Source: an uncultured Collinsella sp. (GTDB lineage: Bacteria; Actinomycetota; Coriobacteriia; Coriobacteriales; Coriobacteriaceae). Taken from it: a stretch of DNA of 64,000 nt. Below the pieces are notes generated by a model. That model did no database searches. It was not told where the DNA came from and saw nothing but the letters and a program-made list of their open reading frames with translations. This document shows positions 34,152 through 41,740 of this stretch, one piece after another; position 1 is the first letter of the stretch, and each line of letters begins with the position of its first letter. The position numbers and the translations under genes were made by a program. The DNA is taken from assembly GCA_934654795.1 (NCBI GenBank), contig CAKUGT010000004.1, forward strand, positions 19,403 to 83,402, in the 5' to 3' direction.

Positions 34152-34348
34152 GCAAGATGGAATTTGTCCGAAGCTAAAAGGCTTTGGGTCACCGTGGACG
34201 GGCAGGGGCCTCGACGCGGCTAGACACGAGACACATACATTACGCGACCTCGCCCTGGTGGCCGCACACGTTGGTTGCGGCCGACGCGGGCCGCGGGCAA
34301 GTGCTTGTAAGGGGAGCCTTGCCTCTCTTGTACGAGAAAGGACGCGTA
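34152..34348 (+). promoter_or_regulatory. nagB leader, structured but unassigned
   Basis: About 200 bases without a gene. A GGCCGCACACG...TTGCGGCC hairpin and an AAGGGGAGCCTTG segment are visible. No known riboswitch was recognised. The nagB ribosome site GAAAGGA closes it. Confidence 0.35.
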
Positions 34349-35077
34349 ATGAAGATCATTAAAGCTAAAGACTACGAGGATATGAGCCGCAAGGCCGCCA
34401 ATATCATCTCGGCGCAGGTTATCCTCAAGCCCGACTGTGTGCTGGGCCTTGCCACCGGCTCCACCCCGATCGGTGCCTACAAGCAGCTCGCTGCTTGGTA
34501 CGAGAAGGGCGACGTCGACTTTGCCGAGGTCAGCACCTACAACCTGGACGAGTATCGCGGCCTTTCGCACGACGATCCCCAGAGCTATCACTACTTCATG
34601 CGTGAGAACTTCTTCGATCACATCAACATCGACCTGAACAACACGCATGTGCCCGACGGTTCCAACCCCGACGCCGCCGCTGCCTGCTCTGAGTACGACA
34701 AGATCGTCGCTGCCGCCGGCTACCCCGATCTGCAGCTGCTCGGCATTGGCAACAACGGTCACATCGGCTTCAACGAGCCCGATGACCACTTCTCCAAGGG
34801 CACGCACTGCGTCGACCTCACCGAGAGCACCATTCAGGCCAACAGCCGCCTGTTCGACAGCATCGACGATGTTCCCCGTCAGGCCTACACCATGGGTACC
34901 CAGACCATCATGTATGCCCGCATGATCCTAGTCGTCGCCAACGGCGAGGCCAAGGCTCAGGCCGTGCATGACATGTGCTATGGTCCGGTTACGCCCGCGT
35001 GCCCGGCTTCGATCCTGCAGCTGCACACCAACTGCGTCGTGGTCGCTGACGAGGCCGCCCTTTCGCTCTGCGAGTAG
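34349..35077 (+). CDS. nagB: Glucosamine-6-phosphate deaminase
   Basis: A 242-residue enzyme that turns glucosamine 6-phosphate into fructose 6-phosphate and ammonia. The phosphate loop LATGSTPIGAYKQL (about 37-50), the catalytic YNLDEYRGL with Asp near 65-70, and IGNNGHIGFNEP with the ring-opening His (about 130-140) are conserved. The ATG at 34349 follows GAAAGGA, giving a normal N-terminus; the longer frame is not protein-like. With glmM and EIIA nearby it links amino-sugar use to wall synthesis. A terminator follows. Confidence 0.96.
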   Translation: MKIIKAKDYEDMSRKAANIISAQVILKPDCVLGLATGSTPIGAYKQLAAWYEKGDVDFAEVSTYNLDEYRGLSHDDPQSYHYFMRENFFDHINIDLNNTHVPDGSNPDAAAACSEYDKIVAAAGYPDLQLLGIGNNGHIGFNEPDDHFSKGTHCVDLTESTIQANSRLFDSIDDVPRQAYTMGTQTIMYARMILVVANGEAKAQAVHDMCYGPVTPACPASILQLHTNCVVVADEAALSLCE

Positions 35078-35110
35078 CGCGAGCCCGTCATCTCGACATA
35101 GCTTTGCCGA

Positions 35111-35137
35111 AGGCCTCCGCTTTGCGGGGGCCTTTTT
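35111..35137 (+). terminator. Intrinsic terminator of nagB
   Basis: AGGCCTCCGC, a TTTG loop, CGGGGGCCT and TTTTT, about 35 bases after the nagB stop. Confidence 0.88.
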
Positions 35138-35524
35138 GCTGTCCTTGTCGTATGCTTGACCAAAATCTTGCCGCAAGCTTGACGGATGCCGGATGCCCAA
35201 CAGCTTGATTCATTCCATACCAGATTCTATGCAAAAATGCCACTAAAAGGTCGCAGACGGTAGCGGGTGCTAGGCGAGTTGAATGACATAGCTGAACCGT
35301 GTCTATTTGAGTTACACTGCCACTGGGATGGGACAAGCCGACAAGCACATTTACCTGCTCAAAGACCGATTAGTCGGGGGATTAATAACAATCGGCCCTC
35401 GCTGTACAAAAACTTGCCGCTTGCGTACCGAAAGACAACCTAAAACACAAAGCCGCTCTATTCATAGTGCGGCTTGTATGGTCTTGCGGTTACGGTGTCC
35501 ATACGGTCGAGTGGAGGAGCGGGC
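35138..35524 (+). promoter_or_regulatory. Upstream region of the large regulator
   Basis: About 390 bases without a gene. Inverted repeats ACCGATTAGTC/GGGGATT...AATCGG near 35368-35393 and AGCCGC/GCGGCT near 35451-35474 are visible. No clear promoter could be fixed. GGAGGAG precedes the ATG at 35525. Confidence 0.35.
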
Positions 35525-38524
35525 ATGGTAAACGATTTGGATAGTATAGACGACCTCGAACTGATGCCGCTGGGCGGAGGCTATATGGTGCGACGCGAAC
35601 GTCTGCTGAATGAGCTTATCGCCAAGGGTCGAAAAGCCGGCATCGTGGTTCTCTACGCGCCCGACGGCTTTGGGAAAACCTCGGTGCTGCTGCAGTACAC
35701 CCAAGAGGTTAAAAGCGATCCGACGCGAGGCCCCGTGCGGATTATCGAGGCGGATCGGGCCATTGGGCGCGAGGTGTTTATGCAGCTCGAGGTGGTTACC
35801 GAGGAGCTCAAAGACAAGCCGCATTCCCTTGTCGCGATCGATAATGTGCCAAATCTCGATCAGTGCGACACTGAAGATCTGATTGACAGGATTCGCAGCT
35901 TGCGGGCTATGGGGGTGGGGGTCTTTATCTCCTGCCGTCCTTCAAACCGTCAGTTGATTCATGGGCTGGGCGACTCGGTTAAGATCAATGCGCAAATGCT
36001 CAAGGTGCACGCCTATGAGTATTCGGCTTGGGCATCGGCGTTTTCGATTAGCACATCGCTCGACTTTTACCAGCTCACGCAGGGTGTGCCCGAGCTTGTT
36101 TCGGCTTTGCAGACGGGCCTGTATGGCCAGGGCGATGTTGCCGGTCTGCTCGAAAACGAGATTGTCAACGTTTATGGTGCGGCGCTTGTCGATCTTGCTT
36201 CGCTCGATAATAATGCGCTGTTCTGCGTTGCCTGTCTCATGATCTTGATGGGCGAGGGCAATATTGCAGAACTCGAGGCTTGCGGGGTGAGGCTGTCGAT
36301 GATCGACCAGTCCTACCTTGTACGCGATTACCCGATCTTTGGCTTGGATCCGGCCGACCGAAGCTTTACGTGCCTGGGCGCCGAGGATAACGGACGGCTT
36401 CGCCTGCGAAAGTTGGTGGCCGAGATCCGTCCCGAGCTTGTTCCGCGGGCAGCTCGAATTTTGCTCAAGGCAGGCCGATGTGATGCGGCGATGGACCTGG
36501 CCGACGCCTTTCTGGACCGAAGTGTGGTCCTTGAACTTGCCGGGCAGTATGGGGTCGATCTTGCTCTGACGGGGCACGGTGCCGATGTCTGCCGGGCGGC
36601 GTTGGGCACGACCGATGCCGACGATCCCGCCCCAGAGCCAACGCCCGCCGAGGCACTCGGCGTCTATTTGGCGGCGGTCAGCGTGTCCAACACAAAGCTC
36701 GCCCGCTGTATGGCATCGCTTATTGAGCATGCGGGCGATCAGGCAGCCTGTGAAATAGATCCCGTTTCGTGGAAGGTCGCCCAGGCCCTTACGGCAGTTT
36801 GCTATGGGGACAACGGGCTTGGGCTTCCCATGAACCTTGCTGTGCCGGAAATCGAGACGGAGCACACGGCGCTCGACATGCTCTTTGCACATATCGGGGT
36901 CAAGCACTGGTTGGCTGAGCGGGGAGATGACGGCGGCGCTCTGCAACAGCTCAAAACGCGCAAGGCCTATGACTGTGAGCTCGATATCGCGGGGACTTTT
37001 ATACGGGCCGATAGCATGCTGGTGGAGCTCTTCGATGGGTCGTTTGCGGGGATCGACGAGCGTGACGACGAGATGGCGCTGATGCGGGACGCGCTCGATG
37101 TACGTGGGCTTAAGGCGCCGGCTATCTGGGTGCGCATGGTGCTGGCGGCACGGCGGCTCCTTTCTGGCTTGCCGGTAACCGACGATGCGGCCTTCAACGA
37201 GCTCGATCGCTTTGCCGTGCGCATGCGCGACAACCAGATTCAGCTGTTTGGCCTGCTGCTAGAAGGCTGGCAATCGCTGGCAGAAGGTCGGCCGGTCAAT
37301 GCGAAGTTCCGCGCGGTCCAGGTACTCAAACTGGCTGAGGAGCCAATTGCGTACATGCGCGACAACGCGTTGCTGCTGGAGCGTGCGGCGTATCTGCGCA
37401 ATACCTCGATGGTTTCGGTGCGCGAGGAGGCGGAGCTGCTCGATATAAGCCAGACGCAGGTTGGCGGTGCGGAGGCCTGGATGGTGGCGCTGCACTTGGC
37501 CTGCGCGGGGCGAGACAGCGATCTTGCGGCCTGGATGTCCATGAACCGTGCAGGGATTTTGGACCCATCGTATCGGCTCTTTGCGCGCCTTGCCATGCAT
37601 TGTCTGGGCGAGCCGGCGACCAGGATTCGCAAGAAGCTTCCCGTGCGCGAGCTATCGCGGTATTCGCTGCGCGATGATCTGGAAGGGGAGGGCGAGCGCT
37701 TATTTCAGGCCGGCGAGGTTGAAGCCGTTGATACCATCGACCATATCGAGATTCGCATGTTTGGTGCGTTTCGCGCCGAGCGCGACGGGTTTCCCATTAC
37801 GGACAAAATGTGGCGCCGCAAGAAGGCGGCGACGCTTGCCGAGCGGCTTGCACTGGGCATGGATGCGCTCGTCGACCGCGAGACGCTGGCAATGGAGCTG
37901 TGGCCCCATGCCGAGTTTAATAGCGCCCGCAACAACCTGTATTCGACGATATCGCGCCTGCGTTCGGCCTTGGGGCCGACGCCAGACGGAAAATCGTGCG
38001 TGCTGATCCAAAATGAATGCATCGGACTCAACGGCGACTACGTCAAGACCGATGTACGGCTGTTTGACCAGATAAGCCGCGAGGTGTTGGGAAATCGCAC
38101 GGGTGCGCGCGGGCCCCATTTAGTTGAGCTGTGCCTTAAGATTGAGCAGCTTTATGCCGGACCGCTGTATGTTCCCAATGGCTGTAATCCCACCTACTTT
38201 TTGCGTATGCGGCGCATTATGGAATCGAAGTATATCGACTGCATGATTCGGGGAGCGAATGCCGCCCTAGAAGAAAACGACCTGCAGTCGGCGGTATGGC
38301 TAGTGGAGTCGGGGCTGCGCCAAGAGACGGCGCGCGAGGACATGGTGCGTTGCGCTATGCGCGTCTACGGCGCGGCGGGGCGGCGGCGCGATATCGTCGA
38401 GCTGTACAGTGGGCATATGCACCACCTGAGGGAGCAGGTCAATGGCGTACCCGAGCCCGAGACGCGGCGTCTATACGAGCGCTTGGTGGAGGGTAGGCTT
38501 AACCGCGTGCTGGTCGAGCGATAA
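35525..38524 (+). CDS. Large ATPase-type regulator with C-terminal wHTH and BTAD domain
   Basis: A 999-residue cytosolic regulator. Near the N-terminus, YAPDGFGKTSVLLQ (about 44-57) is a P-loop like that of MalT/STAND ATPases, and LVAIDNVPNLDQCD (about 100-115) resembles Walker B. A long helical-repeat middle follows. The C-terminus (about 740-840) reads as an OmpR-type winged helix (IRMFGAFRAERDG...MWRRKKAATLAERLALG... RNNLYSTISRLRSALG). A bacterial transcriptional activation domain (BTAD) of TPR-like helices (about 850-990) follows. The layout matches SARP/LAL-type activators. Target genes are not evident; nagB and EIIA upstream are candidates by position only. Confidence 0.85.
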   Translation: MVNDLDSIDDLELMPLGGGYMVRRERLLNELIAKGRKAGIVVLYAPDGFGKTSVLLQYTQEVKSDPTRGPVRIIEADRAIGREVFMQLEVVTEELKDKPHSLVAIDNVPNLDQCDTEDLIDRIRSLRAMGVGVFISCRPSNRQLIHGLGDSVKINAQMLKVHAYEYSAWASAFSISTSLDFYQLTQGVPELVSALQTGLYGQGDVAGLLENEIVNVYGAALVDLASLDNNALFCVACLMILMGEGNIAELEACGVRLSMIDQSYLVRDYPIFGLDPADRSFTCLGAEDNGRLRLRKLVAEIRPELVPRAARILLKAGRCDAAMDLADAFLDRSVVLELAGQYGVDLALTGHGADVCRAALGTTDADDPAPEPTPAEALGVYLAAVSVSNTKLARCMASLIEHAGDQAACEIDPVSWKVAQALTAVCYGDNGLGLPMNLAVPEIETEHTALDMLFAHIGVKHWLAERGDDGGALQQLKTRKAYDCELDIAGTFIRADSMLVELFDGSFAGIDERDDEMALMRDALDVRGLKAPAIWVRMVLAARRLLSGLPVTDDAAFNELDRFAVRMRDNQIQLFGLLLEGWQSLAEGRPVNAKFRAVQVLKLAEEPIAYMRDNALLLERAAYLRNTSMVSVREEAELLDISQTQVGGAEAWMVALHLACAGRDSDLAAWMSMNRAGILDPSYRLFARLAMHCLGEPATRIRKKLPVRELSRYSLRDDLEGEGERLFQAGEVEAVDTIDHIEIRMFGAFRAERDGFPITDKMWRRKKAATLAERLALGMDALVDRETLAMELWPHAEFNSARNNLYSTISRLRSALGPTPDGKSCVLIQNECIGLNGDYVKTDVRLFDQISREVLGNRTGARGPHLVELCLKIEQLYAGPLYVPNGCNPTYFLRMRRIMESKYIDCMIRGANAALEENDLQSAVWLVESGLRQETAREDMVRCAMRVYGAAGRRRDIVELYSGHMHHLREQVNGVPEPETRRLYERLVEGRLNRVLVER

Positions 38525-38555
38525 AAAACGGGCGTCCGAATTGCTCGGACGCCCG
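38522..38555 (-). terminator. Intrinsic terminator of yhbY
   Basis: On the minus strand CGGGCGTCCGA, a short loop, TCGGACGCCCG and a TTTTTT tail. It overlaps the stop of the regulator on plus, so it may also stop that transcript. Confidence 0.85.
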
Positions 38556-38593
38556 CAGGCTTGCTGAATGTTGGCTCGCCGGATCGTTGGCTC

Positions 38594-38893
38594 TTAGACG
38601 AGCTCGATCTTTTCGATGTCCTTGCGCGAGGACTCGCGATACAGCGAGAATTTGCGGCCGATAACCTGGACGATCTCGGCGTGGGAGCGCTCGGCGAGCT
38701 CCTCGGCGGCCTCGCGGGCGGAAAGGCTGGAGCCATCGAGCACGGAGCACTTAACGAGCTCGTGCTTCTCCAGGTAGGCAACCGTCTGCTCGACGGTGCC
38801 CTCGTTGACGTCGGACTTGCCGATGATGATGGCGGGGTTGAGGTGATGGGCCATGCTGCGAAGCTGCTTGACCTGTGCTCCTGTCAGTGCCAT
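38594..38893 (-). CDS. yhbY: CRM-domain RNA-binding protein, YhbY family
   Basis: A 99-residue protein of the YhbY/CRM family that associates with large ribosomal subunit precursors. The family start LTGAQVKQLRSMAHHLNPAIIIGKSDVNEG contains the conserved GxxG-like loop (IIGKSD). The middle has HELVKCSVL and the end has the IGRKFSLYRES block. The ATG at 38893 gives the usual length; its ribosome site is weak. It appears to be a single gene transcribed against the large regulator. Confidence 0.92.
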   Translation of the reverse strand: MALTGAQVKQLRSMAHHLNPAIIIGKSDVNEGTVEQTVAYLEKHELVKCSVLDGSSLSAREAAEELAERSHAEIVQVIGRKFSLYRESSRKDIEKIELV

Positions 38894-39062
38894 GGGTTCT
38901 CGCTTTCTATGTATGGGGCGCCCCACGACGGGGCCTTAATCTACGTGAGCTGTCCCACGATAGCGCAGGAACGGTGCGGTGTGGAGCGCGTTTGCCCAGT
39001 TCAAAAAGAATGCGGATGCCGAGCGAGTGGCCGGTGCGGGCTGCAGACGGTTTATAGATGGG

Positions 39063-39950
39063 CTACGGACGACTCGCAGAGACCGGCTCCCAGGCAATAA
39101 ACGCCCAGCGAACCTTGCGGATATGGTCGAGCATAAAGCGTCCCTGCGGCACGCCCTTGGACCCGGGCTCGCCGGCATGGGGATTTTCAATCATGTGTTG
39201 GGCAATGTAATCGCGTAGACGGTCGACCTTATCCTCGTTACCATGCTCGAGCATGCGGGAGAAGTCCGCCACACCCGTCTCAAGGCTGTCGAAGGTATCG
39301 CGTCGAGGCGATTCAAAGTACGTGACCTGCGGCAGGGCACCCATCTGAATGAGGATATTAAAGGCATAGACAAAGCCATTGCTGCAGGTAACCGAGGCGC
39401 CGATGGCGTTCATCAGATGCAGGTCATAGCGTGGGCTAGAGTTAGCGACCATCGTGACAGCACAACGCCGACGAGCCGTTCGATCAAGCTTGGCAAGCGC
39501 ACCTTTTAAGTTGGTCGTGGTGACGGAGCGACTGGCAAAGGCAACATCCACCGCTTTCGCGACCGGCCCAACTAAATCCCAGTCATCATCCCAAGCAAGC
39601 TCAAGCGGCGTAATACGGCCTTCGAGCCCGTAATACTCAATACCGGCATCAAGCGTGCCAAGCATAGCAGGAGAGAAATCAGCAGCAATCACAGGATGCC
39701 CGGCCTGCGCAAGCGGAATAGCAATCGATCCAGCCCCACACCCCATATCAAGCACCGACTCACCAGGCTGGAGCGCCAATAGCTTCATAAAATCGCGGGC
39801 ATACGGAGCAGTCTCCAACGGCCGAAAATGCCGAGCTCTCTTATCCCACTCAAAAGAGTCATCAGCCCGATGCCGAGCAGCCTGCAAACGCATCCATTCA
39901 TCATTCCAATCAGTGGAAAGCAGCTCAGAACGATTCTCCCCATCAACCAC
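39063..39950 (-). CDS. Class I SAM-dependent methyltransferase
   Basis: A 295-residue methyltransferase. Motif I is VLDMGCGAGSIAIPLA (about 65-80), followed by the acidic end of strand 2 in VIAADFSPAML. The rest is a Rossmann-type domain with a variable C-terminal part carrying the substrate site. The GTG at 39950 was chosen because TAGGAGG lies seven bases upstream; the longer frame to 40010 adds an unlikely hydrophobic start. The substrate is unknown. It lies between yhbY and the structured element at 40118 and seems to be its own unit. Confidence 0.85.
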   Translation of the reverse strand: MVDGENRSELLSTDWNDEWMRLQAARHRADDSFEWDKRARHFRPLETAPYARDFMKLLALQPGESVLDMGCGAGSIAIPLAQAGHPVIAADFSPAMLGTLDAGIEYYGLEGRITPLELAWDDDWDLVGPVAKAVDVAFASRSVTTTNLKGALAKLDRTARRRCAVTMVANSSPRYDLHLMNAIGASVTCSNGFVYAFNILIQMGALPQVTYFESPRRDTFDSLETGVADFSRMLEHGNEDKVDRLRDYIAQHMIENPHAGEPGSKGVPQGRFMLDHIRKVRWAFIAWEPVSASRP

Positions 39951-40117
39951 GGGCCAACCTCCTAGCAACAAAAAAGCGACTCCTCCCAAAAGAAGAGCCG
40001 CAACCAGCATATATCAGAAAAAGAACCGCTCCAACGCCAAACCGCCATACCAACCAAGTGGTGCAGGAGCGAAGCAACTGCAATCGGGATGGAACCCAAC
40101 CGAGGTCCCGATGTGCG

Positions 40118-40251
40118 GGAGCCCCGGGGAGGGCAAATATATAAGGTCGATCGCGAGTTCCGCACGAGCCGGAGAGCACTTAATGTGCTCTCCGTGCGAG
40201 TCAGGACTGTCCGAGCAGGCGACCTTATATATTCGCCCTCCCCGGGGCTCC
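40118..40251 (-). other. Candidate structured RNA element (family E, copy 2) after the DUF711 gene
   Basis: A 134-base nested hairpin on the minus strand, beginning 16 bases after the DUF711 stop. The outer 32-base arms (GGAGCCCCGGGGAGGGC plus an AATATATAAGGTCG part) pair with one mismatch. The apical GGAGAGCAC/GTGCTCTCC stem holds ATTAA. The blocks TCGGACAGTCCTG, CACATTAAGTG and CGTGCGGAACTC are the same as in the element at 18250, while the helices between them differ. Confidence 0.55.
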
Positions 40252-40267
40252 TCGCCCGAACCCCCAG

Positions 40268-41632
40268 CTAGTTCTTCAGCGAGTTCAGCGGTGCGGGGAA
40301 GCGTCCACCACGGTGGGCAAGCACGGTGCCGGCGTTGGGGTTCACCGGCATGATGGGCGCACGGCCGAACAGGCCGCCGTACTCGACGCAGTCGCCCACG
40401 CCCTTGCCGATGGCGGGGATCACGCGGACGGCCGTGGTCTTGTTGTTGATGACGCCGATAGCCATCTCGTCGGCGATGATGCCGGCGATGGTCTCGACCG
40501 GGGTGTCACCGGGGATGGCGATCATGTCAAGGCCGACGGAGCATACGCAGGTCATAGCCTCGAGCTTCTCGAGCGAAAGCGCGCCGGCCTCGACGGCGGC
40601 GATCATGCCGGCGTCCTCGGACACGGGGATAAAGGCGCCCGAAAGACCGCCGACGCTGGAGCTGGCCATGACGCCGCCCTTCTTGACGGCGTCGTTGAGC
40701 ATGGCGAGCGCGCAGGTCGTGCCCGGGCCACCGCAAGTGCCCACACCGATGATCTCGAGGATGCGGGCAACGGAGTCGCCGATGGCGGGCGTAGGGGCCA
40801 GCGACAGGTCGACGATACCCTTCTCGACACCCAGACGATGGGCGGCCTCGCGGCTCATGAGCTCGCCGGCACGGGTAATCTTAAAGGCGGTCTGCTTAAT
40901 CTTCTCGGCAACCTCCATCATCGAGGCGGAGTCGGGGAGCGTCTCCAGGGCCGCGGCCATAACACCGGGGCCCGAGACGCCAACGTTGATGACGGCGTCG
41001 GCCTCGCCACCGCCGTGGACGGCGCCCGCCATAAACGGGGAGTCCTCGACCATATTGGCAAAGCATACAAACTTAGAGGCGCCGACGGAGTCCTGGTCGG
41101 CCGTGAGCTTGGCGGCATCGATGATGGTCTGCGCGGCCATGAGCACGGCGTCCATGTTGATGCCGGCGCGCAGGCTGGCAACGTTGACGCTGGAGCAGAC
41201 GCGGCTCGTGGTGGCGAGCGCCTGCGGAATGGACTGGATAACGCGGCGGTCGGCGTCGCCGATGCCCTTCTGGACAAGCGCGGAGAAACCGCCCAGGTAG
41301 TCGATGCCGAGAGTCTCGGCCGCACGGTCGAGGGCATGCGCGATGGGGGTGAGGTCTTCATCCTTGCAGCAAGCGGCGATCTGCGCCACCGGGGTGACGG
41401 AAACGCGCTTGTTGACGATGGGGATACCGTACTCGCGCTCGAGGTTCTCGGCGGTCTCGACCAAGTGCTCAGCCGTGTGCGTCACGTGGTCGTAGATCTT
41501 CGTGCACATGCGGTCGAGGTTCTCGTCGCCGCAACCCATGAGAGAAACACCCATGGTGATGGTCCTGATGTCGAGGTTCTGCTCCTCAACCATGCCGCGG
41601 GTTTCCGCGATTTCTGCAGGCGTGATCGCCAT
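40268..41632 (-). CDS. UPF0210 / DUF711 family protein (PFL-like fold)
   Basis: A 454-residue member of the UPF0210 (DUF711) family, whose structure is related to pyruvate-formate-lyase-type barrels but whose reaction is not known. The length and stretches such as [48 protein letters not shown] and the C-terminal [15 protein letters not shown] match the family as I remember it. The ATG at 41632 follows AGGAG by seven bases. In many genomes an ACT-domain UPF0237 gene lies beside it; none is seen here. It is downstream of metH on the same strand, separated by a hairpin. Confidence 0.9.
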   Translation of the reverse strand: MAITPAEIAETRGMVEEQNLDIRTITMGVSLMGCGDENLDRMCTKIYDHVTHTAEHLVETAENLEREYGIPIVNKRVSVTPVAQIAACCKDEDLTPIAHALDRAAETLGIDYLGGFSALVQKGIGDADRRVIQSIPQALATTSRVCSSVNVASLRAGINMDAVLMAAQTIIDAAKLTADQDSVGASKFVCFANMVEDSPFMAGAVHGGGEADAVINVGVSGPGVMAAALETLPDSASMMEVAEKIKQTAFKITRAGELMSREAAHRLGVEKGIVDLSLAPTPAIGDSVARILEIIGVGTCGGPGTTCALAMLNDAVKKGGVMASSSVGGLSGAFIPVSEDAGMIAAVEAGALSLEKLEAMTCVCSVGLDMIAIPGDTPVETIAGIIADEMAIGVINNKTTAVRVIPAIGKGVGDCVEYGGLFGRAPIMPVNPNAGTVLAHRGGRFPAPLNSLKN

Positions 41633-41678
41633 CCTTGCGCTCCTATCTGCCAAAACGAGCATAGTCCCCTTTATTCTA

Positions 41679-41713
41679 ACGTGCCGCACGTGCCAAGTGG
41701 CACATGCGGCACG
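41679..41713. terminator. Hairpin between metH and the DUF711 gene
   Basis: ACGTGCCGCACGTGCCA pairs with TGGCACATGCGGCACGT almost perfectly. On the minus strand no clear T-tract follows, so metH readthrough into DUF711 is possible. Confidence 0.5.
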
Positions 41714-41740
41714 TTTTGGTGCGGGGTTGTTTCCGTTGTG

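Noticed and set aside
34152-34348. Riboswitch or glmS-type ribozyme before nagB
   Set aside because: Hairpins are visible but no conserved core of a known class could be matched.
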